Positions 1-11,880 of a stretch of 64,000 nucleotides of DNA are shown piece by piece; position 1 is the first letter of the stretch; each line of letters opens with the position of its first letter. Made by a program: the position numbers and the translations under genes. The DNA comes from Garcia nutans (Eukaryota; Streptophyta; Magnoliopsida; Malpighiales; Euphorbiaceae). The stretch spans positions 44,947,501 through 45,011,500 of the forward strand of contig CANTUV010000008.1 in NCBI GenBank assembly GCA_947685225.1, written 5' to 3'. The notes beneath the pieces were generated by a model. That model worked only from the letters and a program-made list of their open reading frames with translations, had not been told where the DNA came from and ran no database searches.

Positions 1-614
1 TACACAAAATCATCACATACATACTAAAACAAATTCAAAAAAAACCCTTTTTACCCATTAAGAACACTTCCATCAAGATTCCAAATTTTCACATAAACTA
101 AAACTTAAAGAAAAACTCTTAAATCATAAAGAATTCTTACATTTGGTTGATTAATCTTCAAAATCATCTTAGATCCCTTGGAAATCTTGTAAAATTTGAT
201 AGGATTGAAGCACAAATCCTCTCCCTTGCTTACTCTAAAAAATTGGCAACTCTAATGGAGATGGAGAAGATGAAGACTTTTATTTATACATTTTGATTTC
301 CAAGTTTACTCCTCACCTTTATACATAATTACAAATTATTTAATTATTAAAATATTATGATATTTTCCTTCTCCCTATCCATAATTATTTATTTATTTTT
401 ACTTTTTACTTTTTACTTTGACTTTGACTTTTGACTTTTTTATGAAAGTGTATATGTTAGGTATATGCCATATATATATTATGTATATCCATTATATATC
501 TTATAAAGATCTTGTGTATACATTAGGTATATACTATACATATACCTCTCTCAATACTCTAATTAGCCCTCCATATTAAGTAATCTTATGTCTACTAAAG
601 GTACGTATGTTACA
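1..614 (-). repeat. LTR fragment, chromovirus-like, truncated by window edge
   Basis: AT-rich non-coding sequence whose right end reads ...GTTACA at 608-614, so on the minus strand an LTR would begin TGTAAC. Its composition (a CTTTGACTTTTGACTTTT stretch, then GTATATGTTAGGTATAT blocks) matches 38700-39110, the beginning of another LTR of the same broad family. The other end lies outside the window. Family assignment is inferred from similarity within the window. Confidence 0.5.
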
Positions 615-678
615 ATTATCTAGATAAAAAGATGGTAAAAAAAAACCATTTAGGAAAGGAACTAGAGCTGATATTCCA

Positions 679-1044
679 TTGCAGTTAATTCATTGTGATA
701 TTTATGGTCTAATGAATATAAGGGCAAGACATGAGGTTGTTTATTTCATCACATTTATTGATGATTTTACTCGTTTTGGTTATATCTATTTGATATCTCA
801 CAAATCTGAGGCTTTAAGTTGCTTTAAAAGATTTTTGAATCTTGCTAAAAATCAATTATATAAGAAAATAAAAGCTTTAATAACCAATCGAGGACGTGAA
901 TGCTTATCATATCAATTTATGGATTTTTGTGATGAAAAAGGGATAAAATGCTATTTGGCTATTATTGGAACACTGCAATATAATATTGTTGCAGAAAGAA
1001 GAAACAAAACTTTGCTAGAAATGGTTAGGTCAATGATGGCATAA
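679..1044 (+). pseudogene. Copia integrase core remnant
   Basis: The 121-residue frame begins at the first catalytic aspartate region (HCDIYG), followed by FIDDFTRFGYIYLI, and ends with VAERRNKTLLEMVRSMM, which holds the catalytic glutamate. The second catalytic aspartate, expected in a TDRGGE-like motif, is replaced (TNRGRE), so the core should be dead even apart from the stops. Confidence 0.85.
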
Positions 1045-1878
1045 GCAAATTTACCTATCCCCTATTGGGTGCTGCATTATTAATTGCCACTTTTATACTT
1101 AATCATATGCCTTCTAAATCAGTTTCATCAATGCCATATGAGTTATGGACTAACCATAAATAAGATCTAATTTTTCTAAAACCTCATGGATGTATTCATA
1201 TGATCATGAACCTTCATATAAATATGGAAAATTAGGTTTAAGAGGGAAGAAATATATCTTCATAAGACACTCCGAACAATCCAAAGCATATGTTTTCATT
1301 GGAGAACAAACAAGCGGCCATGTGATTGAATTTCAATCACGAGATGTTATATTCTCGGAGAATGAATTTCCAAAATAGGGAGAGGCAGGTCAAGACCTAA
1401 CTTTAAATGAAACTTTGGACCAAACCACTTCCGTTATAAATACTCAAGTGTATCCACTTTCAAATGGGAGCAATTCAAGAGATCATGAATTAATTTCATA
1501 TAATTTTCAATTGCAACTTGTGCTGGACCCAACTACTAATATTAGTCCAAGTGGGAGTAATATGAACATTGATAAATCAATTTTTCAATCTCAAATATGA
1601 TGAATGAGTCATAAAATATTCCTCATCGTTTGAAGGGGGAAGCTTTTATAGTTATTATACAAGAAGAAGAAGAGCTAAAGAATATACATGAGGCTCTTAA
1701 TTATCCTACTAAGGAAAAATGGATGAAAGTAATGACATAAGAGATGGAGTTTATAAGGTCAAACCAAGTTTGGAAATTATTTGGTCTTTCAAAAGGATGA
1801 AAAGCCATTAGAAATAAATGTGTTCTTAAAATCAAGCGAAACTCTGATGTCTCAATTGATAAATACAAGGCTCACCTA

Positions 1879-2402
1879 GTGGCAAAAGGGTATATACAAC
1901 ATGAAGGTATTGATTATGAAGAAACCTTTTTCCTTATTATGAGATTTACCTTAATACGCCTCATCTTGACTATTGTAGCAAGCATGGATTTTGAGTTTCA
2001 GAAAATGGATGTGAAGACTGCTTTTCTCGATGGAGAAATAGAAGAAGAAATTTACATGGAACAACCTATGAGTTTCATTAAAAAAAAGGCCAATAAAATA
2101 AAGTGTGTCGATTATTAAAATCAATTTATGGCTTTAAGTGGTCTTCTAGATAGTGATACATTAAATTTCACAAAGCTATCATAACATATGACTTTGTTAT
2201 GTTAGATGAAGAATACTGTGTATATGTTAAACGATCAAAAGATAAATTTGTTATCTTGTCAATGTATGTAGATGATATATTAATAGCCGAGAATGATAAA
2301 GATTTTATTGTCTTTGTCAAAAATTGTTTATCATCCAATTTTGAAATGAAAGATATAGGTGAAGCTATATTCTTAGAGTTAGGATTTCAAGAGATCGTTT
2401 AA
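1879..2402 (+). pseudogene. Copia reverse transcriptase remnant
   Basis: Two frames carry it. The first, 1879-2118, has VAKGYIQHEGIDYEETF and MDVKTAFLDGEIEEEIYMEQP, with the first catalytic aspartate in MDVKTAFL. The second, 2199-2402, has the YVDDILIA active site followed by FEMKDIGEA. A stop and a frame change separate them. These are standard copia motifs. Confidence 0.88.
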
Positions 2403-2751
2403 AGAAATTATCTCTATCACAAGAGCTATACATAAAGAAATTTATTGAACGATTTAATATGCAAAAATGTAAAACCATAGATATTCCTATTGCAAGGAGT
2501 GAGACGTTGAGTTGTAGACAATGTCCCAAGACTCTAAAAGAGAAAGATAAAATGAAAAAAGTTCTATATTCTAGTGTGTAGGAAGTCGAATGTATGCAAT
2601 GTTGTATAAAAGACCTGATATTTATTTTGACATTGGAATGGTAAGTAGATATTAATCCAATTTAGGGCAAGCACATTGGTTAGCCATTAAAATAATTCTA
2701 AGGTATCTGAAAGGTATTGTTGATTATGAGCTGTGCTATTAAGGAAGTGAT

Positions 2752-3114
2752 TTGCATATTGAAGGCTATACGGATGCTGATTTGGAATGTGATTTAGATG
2801 AGAGAAAATCTACCTCCAGATTTGTATTCTTGTTAAATAATGGCACCATATCATGGAGTAGTAAGAAACAAACATGTATATCTTTATCAATAATAGAAGC
2901 TAAATTTATAGCATTTTTAGCTGCAATACAAGGAGCAGTATGGCTTAGAAGATTCTTAAATCATTTGGAGGTAGTTAGCAATACTGTAAATCCAGTGCTG
3001 CTGGTCAAAAGTGATAGCCAAGCAACAATTGCTTACAGAAAAGATTCAAAGTTTCATTATAAAGCTAAGAACATAGATACTAAATATAATTTTATAAGAG
3101 ACATGGTTACATGA
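2752..3114 (+). pseudogene. Copia RNase H remnant
   Basis: The frame contains GYTDADLE, KSTSRFVFLLNNGTISW, SKKQTCISLSIIEAKFIA and SDSQATIAY, the usual copia RNase H series with the acidic residues visible, and ends in NIDTKYNFIRDMV, the typical end of copia pol. Confidence 0.88.
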
Positions 3115-3215
3115 AAGGATGTGAGCATAAGTGCATATTTATGCATAACATTATAACAAATCCAATGACAAAATTGATTCTTAGAGATGTATTTATGAGA
3201 TAATAAAATTTTTAG

Positions 3216-3724
3216 GATTGTATAGTTGTAAATGTGCTGAATAATTGATGTTTCCCATAATGTTTAAAATTATACATATAAGTGCCTATGGATTGTTATG
3301 AATATATGCATTGGGATGCTTAGAGCATTTATAAAAGGTATGTTGGACATATTGATGATTAGTCCTCTCACACGGATAATCGCCTTTGAAATCACGTGAT
3401 AATAGAGATGAGGCAAGTTTTAAACTTAATATCTATAATGATAATTAGAAGCCAGAGTTTAAAGCATGATTGTCGCTTTAATAAAGATTTAAGATGATGA
3501 CGTATGAATAATACTATGTTCGAAAGTGAATATTTTTGCTATTCACTTTAATATGTTCAATGCCAAATGTAAGTTTTGGTGTTGTTGAAAGAGTAGTTTT
3601 TCTTAGAGAACTCAATTCAGATATTATGTACGTCTAAATTATAATTTATATGATTTTGAAAATAGAGTTAAGACATACACTTCACGGGAGAGGAGAAACT
3701 ATCGTAACATGTATTTTCACACTA
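3216..3724 (+). other. Non-coding tail downstream of copia pol
   Basis: About 500 bases of AT-rich sequence after the end of pol. It holds a short inverted motif (AAAGTGAATA...TATTCACTTT near 3521-3550). I see no gene. It is probably the untranslated 3' part and perhaps a degraded LTR of the copia element, but no LTR pair confirms this. Confidence 0.4.
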
Positions 3725-5101
3725 TGTAACACCCTCACACCCACAAATATCATGACACGTACATATGATACAAGGGTGCTACAAAAAAAGAATAATAGAA
3801 AACATTAACTTATAGACCTTAGTTTGGGAATAATATCCAAACTCATTTAAAAGCCAAGTATTAGAAGTATATATATATATGTTTATAACAAATTAATAAT
3901 TAATAATATTAACTAAAATATAGTTAAATTAAGTTACATAATAATTCTAAGAAAAATTTGCAGAGTTCTGTTTATAAAATCAATAGAACCAAAACTGTAA
4001 AATAGGAAACCCTATAAGAAAAGAATTTCTAAAATCCATACATTTCCACAGAACTCCTCAACTACTTCAATTTTAAACACTTTAAGGCAACACAATCTTT
4101 TATACATTATAGTGGACTAAGTAGTATATATATAATATTTACTTCAACAAAGTATATATAAACCCTCAATTGGTTTTCAAAATATGCATCATAAAGATTT
4201 ATAGATCCAAAATACATTTGATGCAAAAGTTATAAATGATATGTACTCATGCAACACTAAAAAATGTGGTATTGTAGTAAATCTTCAAGCCTCTATAGTC
4301 TTCTAGAAACCCTAACCCTTCTTAGAACTACTAAGACTTCTTCTATCCAAACCCCTATTACCTGTGCGATAAAATTTAATCGTGCCAAGCTATATAGCCT
4401 AGTGGTATATAATTTAATAACGGAACATAAATAAAGCAAAGATCTCATTTATGATATAAAACACATTTCCCTTCAAATAGATGCAATACACTTTAACAAA
4501 TTAATATTTCATAAATCTTAAGACATATTATGGTTAGAATACATCATACTCAAATAAGTCCCTACATAACATTCAAGTTTCAAAAATATTGAATTGGCCC
4601 ATCACGAGCCGAAGGTCTCTACACCAGAGACTGAGTGTAGTATGATACTAGTGTATCTCATCCAAAGGTGTATAAATAACATCTCCTCAACATTGAAGTG
4701 TCATGATACTAGTGTATATCATCCGAAGGTGTAAAAATATATGTGATACCAATGTATCTCACCCTAATGTGTGTATAGCGTCATGACGTATCGTTCGCAT
4801 GCCAACTTGACGGCACCAAATTCAATATCACAAAATAAGAATATATGTAGGGCAACAAATCACAATAGTATTACATCAATTTTCCACATCTTCATCTCAA
4901 ATCATCATCTTTCATAGTCCTCATAGTTCATTAGAACTCACATAATCAACATATAAAATTTCGATAGCCACATTCACATTGTACATAATTTCCATAATAC
5001 TAATGAGCTTTTTTAAATATTACAATCCACCATAACATAATAGTTTTAAAAATTCAAATCAATATTCAAATTACATTTTTGTTAAAAATTTATAAAATTC
5101 A
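3725..5101 (-). repeat. Partial LTR of the TGTAACACCC type
   Basis: It begins TGTAACACCC, the left end of a minus-strand LTR of this type, and runs through AT-rich non-coding sequence. It includes a motif also found in the neighbouring repeats (a short GC-AAG...TAGCCTAGTGGTA hairpin region near 4385-4410, compare 5712-5735). The right part is lost where X1 begins. No coding sequence is seen. Confidence 0.5.
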
Positions 5102-6319
5102 TATAACAATATTATACCTTAAATATGTATAATACATATATCCCATATACATAAAATATATATCTAGGACATAAGGATACTACAGTAATTACATTTAGAA
5201 ACCCTCACCTAGATATTTAAAATAATTTATAAATTATAAAAGAAAATTCTCTGAAAATTTTTTTCCAGAGTTTTATCTGTATTTTCTATAAATTCTACAA
5301 TCAACAAAAACACAACCTGCATTGAAAATACACTTCCAAATAAAGTTTCTAAACTTCCAGCTTCTCTCTATTAAATACTCAAATATTTAAAGACTTATAT
5401 AAAATGTATAAAACACTAAACATTTCCCAAAATCTTAATACTTGTCAATCTCCATTTCTTTATACAAAATTAATCATTCAATAAATAAAAATAATGTACA
5501 TTATATAACTACTCAAAATTATATAATACCTCCCTTGTTTCAAATACATTTATAAATGGTTAATATATTGTACAAATCAAATGTCCTCAAACAGTCTTAT
5601 ACATGATATGCAACACTAATGGTCTCGTGGCATGCATAACCTCCAAACCTTAATCACAATCTGAACTTCTCTGATTTGCTCTTCTAACACCTGCTGATAT
5701 ACATTATCGCACTAAGCAAATAGCTTAGTGGTACATGCTATAACAAAACAAACAACTTAAATAATACCTAAGCATACTCTCTTATCATCTTTCTTAAATT
5801 AACACTTATAAATATACCTTATCTAGATATATTATAGTTATAAATTTTTATGTCATTTATCTATTCACCATATAATTTATCATACATACGCTAACATATT
5901 ACCATCACACACATACATCCAACACATGTATTATTCAATATCACATATGACATTTCCACAGAGCACAACTTGCCAACACCTCATCATTCTGTCACAACAT
6001 TACCAATATTATTCATGACACAATAATGCATCACATGTTGGGCCCAACTATTCCCTACACTATAATCAAGTTTCAAAACAATTGATTTGGTCTATTGTGA
6101 CACTAGTGTGTCTAGCCAGAAAGAAAAATCATATCAGTTCCATGACCCAGCTCTGCTCGGGTCCACAAACTCATGACCTAGCTCTGCTGAGGCTCATCAA
6201 CATATAATCCCCAACATCAATTTCTGGAAACAAGTTATTATGCAAAGCAACACACATCACATAATCATTCATCTCATCATAAACAATCACATTTCTCAAG
6301 TGATCAATTTATAAATAAA
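5102..6319 (-). repeat. X1: truncated LTR, paralogue of the interrupted repeat X2
   Basis: This 1.2-kb stretch can be followed base by base into X2: 5102-5530 matches 6320-6747, about 5525-6155 matches 18580-19283, and about 6160-6319 matches 34580-34745. It therefore shows X2 before insertion: ATACC occurs once at 5526-5530, where E1 sits in X2, and GCTCG occurs once at 6155-6159, where LTR2 sits. It ends where X2 starts. Non-coding. Confidence 0.7.
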
Positions 6320-6747
6320 TGTAACACCCTTATATCTTAAATACATATAATATGTATACCTCGTATACATAAAATACATATCTAAGACATAAGGATACTA
6401 TAGTAATTACATTTAGAAACCCTCACTTGGATATTAAACATAATTTATAAATTGTAAAAGAAAATTCTTTGAGAAAATTTTTGCCAGAGTTTTATTTGTA
6501 TTTTCCATAAATTCTACAATCATAAAAAGCATAACTTGTATTGAAAGTACACTTCCAAATAAAGTTTCTCAACTTCCATCATCTCTCCATTAAATACTTA
6601 AATATTTAAATACTTATATAAAATGTATAAAACACTAAACATTTCCCAAAATCGTAATAGTTCTCAATCTTCTTTTATTTATACAAAATTAACATTTAAT
6701 AAATAAAAATAATGTATATTATATGCCTACTCAAATTATATAATACC
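6320..6747 (-). repeat. X2 LTR, segment 1 of 4
   Basis: Starts TGTAACACCC, the left end of a minus-strand LTR. Its last five bases, ATACC (6743-6747), are the left target-site duplication of E1. The sequence resumes at 18580. It is homologous to the reverse complement of the right end of LTR3 (about 37560-37751), including the short segment with CCAGAGTTTTAT. Confidence 0.7.
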
Positions 6748-8544
6748 TGTGAGCGAAGATTTTCGCCCCCACTCCCATGTGGAATGGTTCTTACGACTTT
6801 GACACTATTAGGCTCAAGGCCTTAGAGAACACGGGCCTAAATACGGAGAAAATGGAGTCGCCACTCGAACAGGCCGAAAAAAAAAAGAGGTGGATGACTT
6901 GATTCCTAAGGAATCTCTAACCTCCTATTGGGTTCGAAAAGTTGGATACATATGGGGAAGGTGAGAAATGGCCCAGCACCCCCATAATGCCCAGTTAATT
7001 GAAATCGACCTCCTTTTCAGGTCTTAATATTATAAAATTCTTAAATATAATGATATTATCCATAATACATGTAATCATAAGAATAAACAAATACTTTATT
7101 AAAAATCATAGCAATGTTCAAACAAAACAAATAAATAGGCACCTATTCATGGATGGAAACATGCCTTTACAATTGTTAAATGTCCAAAAGAAAACAAATA
7201 AAATAGGATACCCACCAATTGGTTGAAACATATCCTTTACATTGATCCAATACTTAAAATAAATTGAGTTACATGAAACTTAACAATTGAGGTACCCAAT
7301 CATGGAAACATACCTCTCACAATCCAAATAAACAAACATAATTCAATTAAATAAATGAGCAATAAGATAATTAAAATGTATCATCCATTGTAAAGCATGT
7401 AATAATAAATCAAGCAATCCAACCTAGATTAATCACAAAGATTTACAATCCACAAATAAATATTGACCCCATCGATGAGCCCATACGGCGGTCCTGCTAT
7501 CCTGTTAATAGGCCGGGGTTAAGGGGCAGCGCCCCTGAAAAATTTGAAAATTGGTTTTTAGGGTTTTAGATTTTGGTTTAAAAATTAATATTTTAGGTTT
7601 AAGATTTAGAAAATAAGGTTTTTGGATTTTTATGAAAATAACATTAGGGTTTAGGGTTTGAGTAAATTAGAAACAAGCTACTGTAGAATTTATAAATAAA
7701 TAATCATACACTCAAAAATTATCAATTTAAGCACGTTTAGATTACTGGAATTAAAAAATTACCGAGATCAATTTGTATGAAGGATAATCAACCTCATATG
7801 GAAAATTAATTTGCTGTATTTAAATAGATTCAATTTTAGAGACGTACCTTCATTTGTTGATTCCACCAATAATCAAACTTTGTTCCAAACTTTTATTTGC
7901 ACCAACCTTATATTTGTTAGTTGAATTGAGTACAAGACAATTAGCTAAGCTACTACCTTCTCAATACGTTCTCACTGATTGATATTTAAGTTTTGTTGCT
8001 CTCCTGAATTGCTTCCTCTTGCTAAGAGTTGCTGGAGTTCAAAAGTTCATTCAAGTTAAAAGTCCGTGAAGACTGCTCTCTGCTGAAAGTTCCTGATAGC
8101 TCCCTCTTTCTCGGTTTAAAGTTTTTATTTATAAGAACATGCATGCATCAGGTTAAAAGTCATGGGAGTTTTTCATTTTAAAAATGGATCCCCTCTGATC
8201 AATATCGAATTAAAACCACGTAGTAAACCGAGGCCATATCGAACTCAAACCAAGCAAACCCGTCAAAACATAAGTCCATATCAAATTGGGAAGGCTCTAA
8301 TTCAATATGGAGCCTATCCTATATCAAATATGGGCATCCCAATTCTATATGGCTATCCCATATTGAATTGGAGGAGCTAGTTTGACTTCAACACACCCCT
8401 GAATGCCCTAACATCGAATTAGATCCAATCAAATCTTTAAAATAAACCTCTTTAGGGTTTTAAAGGTTCCACCATTTCACCATATAATCAAAAGGTTTAT
8501 AACTCAGGCAATGGACAAGTCAGGACAAAAATCAAGGGTCTATA
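6748..8544 (-). repeat. E1 left LTR (3' LTR of the minus-strand element)
   Basis: Matches 16557-18579 along its length but is about 225 bases shorter, mainly because it has fewer CCCATATCGAATTGG-like palindrome units (8270-8375 against 18117-18415). The inner end reads GGGTCTATA instead of GGGTCTACA, so the terminal CA is mutated. Confidence 0.85.
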
Positions 8545-8557
8545 GTTTGCCTCCTGC
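8545..8557 (-). other. E1 polypurine tract
   Basis: On the minus strand GCAGGAGGCAAAC lies directly before the left LTR, the expected place for the primer of plus-strand DNA synthesis. Confidence 0.6.
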
Positions 8558-8599
8558 TTGAACGATCTGAGACTTTAGTAGAAGAAAGTGAAAAGCAAC

Positions 8600-9014
8600 A
8601 TGTTTTTTAGTAGATTTTGGATGAGGATGGGTTCTCAACCCGATGTTGAAGTTGGTTTGGGTTCTAGACCCAAAATGAGTTCTGGACTTGAAAAAGATTT
8701 GGTTTGGGTACTTGGACCTGAGATTGGGTATTGGACCCGAGACTGAATTTTTGGATTCTCGACCCTAAACTAGATTTTGGGTTCTCGACCCGAAACTGGA
8801 TTTGGATGCTCGATCCTAAACTGAATTTGGGTGCTTAACCCAACACTAGATTTTAGGTGATTGATACGAAATTGGATTTTTGGGTTCTCAACTCGAGACT
8901 GGATTTGGGGTTCTCAACCTGAAATTGGATTTGGATAGTCGACCCAAAACTAGATTTGGGTTTTCGATCTAAGACTGGATTATGGGTGCTTGACCTGAAA
9001 CTAGATTTTGGGTG
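8600..9014 (-). repeat. E1 3' tandem repeat array, first part
   Basis: Degenerate repeats of roughly 30-42 bases built around GGGTTCTCGACCCGAAACTGGATTT. The array continues at 11371-11880. The last five bases, GGGTG, are the left duplication of the inserted solo LTR. The related E2 array (59925-60660) has the same GGGTCnAGAACCCAAA core in opposite orientation, as expected from the opposite orientation of the elements. Confidence 0.8.
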
Positions 9015-11370
9015 TGTGAGTGGGGATTTTTGCCCCCACTCTCGGTTAGGCTCGGGGCCATAGAGAACATGGAACTAGACCTGGAGAAAATGGAGTTGCC
9101 ACCTGGACTAGCTGGGAAAAAGAAAGAGGTGGATGACTCGATTCCTAAGGAATCCTCAACCCCCTAATGGATTTGGAAAGTTAGGTACGTGTGGGGAAGG
9201 TGAGAAATGGCCCAGCACCCCCACAATGCCCGGTTCATTGGAACCGACCTCCTTTACAGGTCTTAATATTATAAAATTCTTAAGTATAACAATATTATCC
9301 ATATTACATGCAACAATTAAAATAAAGCATCATTATATTAAAATCAAAGCAATGTCCAAACAAAGAAAATAAATGGACACTCATTCGAAGATGGAAACAT
9401 GTCCTTACATCATCTATGTCTAAACTAAATAGGACACCCACCGAAAGGTGGAAACATGTCCTTTACATTGGTCCAAAATATAAAAGAAATTTAAATTACA
9501 TGATATTTAACTAATGAGGTACCCACAAAGTGGAAACATACCTCTTACAATTTTAATACTAAAACAAACAAATAATAATCATAATAATAAAGAAAATAAT
9601 CATCCATGGTAAATTAAATAAATCAAGCATTGAAATTAAATCAACCATCAAAACATATAATAAACTACATAATCAAATCTAAAATTAAATAAAGCAAGTA
9701 AAGATATAAATTAGGGTTTACTGTTTCAATTTAGAGTTTTTTAATTAACATTTAGGGTTTTGGGATTTTAGAATTATTATTGTTATTATTTAGGCTACTG
9801 TAAAGATATTGAAAAATTGGAATGGATTAAGGTTTTATACATTTAAGAAGTAGTAAGGTTCTTTGGTTGATCAAATTAGGGTTTAAGGATAACATCATGA
9901 AATTAGGGTTTTGGAATCTTAAAACATTAGAGTTTATAATTCATGGTTACTGGATTGTGATTTTAGGTTTACTGGATCATAGCTTTAGAATTTAGATTTA
10001 CTAGATTGGATTTTTAAGTTCACTGGATTAGGGTTTAGGGTGTTGTTGAATTTGTCATAAAGCATTGATGCTTTAAGAATTTAGGGTTTAGGAAAACTAG
10101 GGTTTACCGTATTAGTTTTTGAGAAAATTAGGATTTTTGATATTTTGGAAAACATATTTGATTTTAGGATTTAAGAAAACAATTTAGAGTTTTATAAAAG
10201 TAATCATGATTCGTAGAAAACGTAAAGAAGATTAGGGTTTGAAGATTTAAGAAAACATTTAAAAATTTTAGACAAAAAGTTATGATTTAGATGAAAATAG
10301 TTCGGGGAAAACAATTTAGGGCTTTAAAGTTTTTGAAAACAGGAGAGAAAAAATTTTAGGGTTTTAAGGTTTTTGGAAAAAGAAAAATAGTTTTAGGGTT
10401 TTGAATTTTTTGGAAACAGAAGAGTAGTTTAGTTTTTTGAAGTTTTGGAAACGGGAGAGAAATACTTTAGGGTTTTAGGGTTTCTGAAAAGAGAAGAATA
10501 GTTTTAGGGTTTTGAAGTTTTGATCATTGATTAAGGTTACTGGATGAACACATTCCTAAGTTTAATGATTTAGGTTACTGAAATAAAAATCAATGATAGA
10601 TGTATTTAAAGGAAAATATGGCAATAACATTGTAAATATAATCAAAGCAAAGATTTATAATCAAACCTCCATTCGTTGGTTCCACCAAAATTGGTTTCTG
10701 GATGAACAATGACAAAGGTAGTGTTGCTGCCTTTGAATGGATTGTTGATTGCTTCTTGTTGCTAATGTCTCTTACGTTAGGGTTCTTCTGTCTCTTTTTT
10801 CCTCCATTAAAAACCAATTTTTGATCCAATCAAAAGTCTAATTTTCAATCCCTTAATTCTGAGTTTTAGTGTGTTATTTATAGGAAAAATCATAAACATA
10901 CTTCTAATTGTTTAAGGAAATTAAAACTAATTAGGAAAAGAAACCAAAACTAAATAGAATTTGGTTTCGGAAAAACTGCGTTGGAAAATTACGCTGGCGA
11001 AAAAATTGCTGGCGAAAACTAAGAACGACTGCGGGCGGGCGTTGGGGCGGCTGGCCAATTTGCCGCAGGAAGGCCCAAGGCCATTTCGCCCGTAGGAAAT
11101 TCCTGCGGGCGAATTGGCCTGACCAAGCCAATTTTCGGCTATGAATTTTTTCGTCGCTGATTTTTCTGTCGATGATTTTTATTTTTATTTTTATTATATA
11201 TTTTTTATTTTTATTTTTATTTTATTAACTTTACCATTTTTATTTTATTTTTATTAAAAATTAAAAATAATAAATACTAAAATAAATATTATTTAATTAA
11301 AATATCACAAAAATTATTTTGGACTATAAAAAATATTAGACTAGACTGGGTCAAAAATTAAGGGTCTACA
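9015..11370 (-). mobile_element. Solo LTR of the E2 subfamily inserted in E1
   Basis: TGTGAGTGGGG...GGTCTACA with a perfect duplication GGGTG (9010-9014 and 11371-11375) and no internal domain. The minus orientation follows from the ends. It has the landmarks of the E2 LTRs: GGCGAATTGGCC palindromes at about 10985-11150, then a minus-strand TATAAATA at 10875-10882, then GGTGGAACCAAC near 10675-10690. A long stretch (about 9710-10520) is full of TTTAGGGTTT-like units. Solo LTRs arise by recombination between the two LTRs of one element. Confidence 0.88.
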
Positions 11371-11880
11371 GGGTGCTTGACCTAAAACTGGATTTTGGGT
11401 GCTCGACTCGATACTGAATTTGGATTCTCGATCCAAGATTGGATTGTGGGTACTCGACCTAAAACTGATTTGGATTCTCGACACGAAATAGAATTCTCGA
11501 TCCTAAACTGGATTTAGGTGCTCGACCCGAAACTGAATTTGGGTTCTCGATCAGAAATCAAATTCTGAATTTTGAGCTCTCGACCCTAAGCTAGATATTG
11601 GGTTCTCGACCCGAGGCTGGATTGGGTTCTCGGCTCAAAACTATATTTTGGGTTCTCGATTTGAGGCTGGATTTTTGAGTTCTCGAATTGAGGCTGGATT
11701 GGATTCTCGACCTGAAACTGGATTTTGGGTGCTTGACCCAAGACTAGATTTTCAAGACTAAATTTTTGGTGCTCGACCTGAAACTGGATTCAAGGTTCTC
11801 GACCCAAAACAAAATTTTAGGTTCTTAACTCGAAACTGGATTTTTGGGTGCTTGACCCAACACTAGATTTTTTGTCATTT
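11371..11880 (-). repeat. E1 3' tandem repeat array, second part
   Basis: Continuation of the CTCGACCCGAAACTGGATTTTGGGT repeats after the solo LTR, starting with the duplicated GGGTG. Units vary in length and have many point differences. Non-coding. Confidence 0.8.

Larger units (their letters stand above)
629..3215 (+). pseudogene. Degenerate Ty1/copia pol (integrase, reverse transcriptase, RNase H)
   Basis: Remains of a copia-type polyprotein, broken by many stops and frame changes. In order: the junction before integrase and the integrase core (679-1044), a degraded integrase C-terminal region (1190-1378), reverse transcriptase (1879-2402) and RNase H (2752-3114), with a last recognisable stretch to about 3215. 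Copia order (integrase before reverse transcriptase) and motifs such as YVDD and KSTSRFVF place it in Ty1/copia. Gag and protease are absent: the left part is cut off where an LTR ends at 614. No LTR pair of its own is seen. It is an old, inactive copy. Confidence 0.9.
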
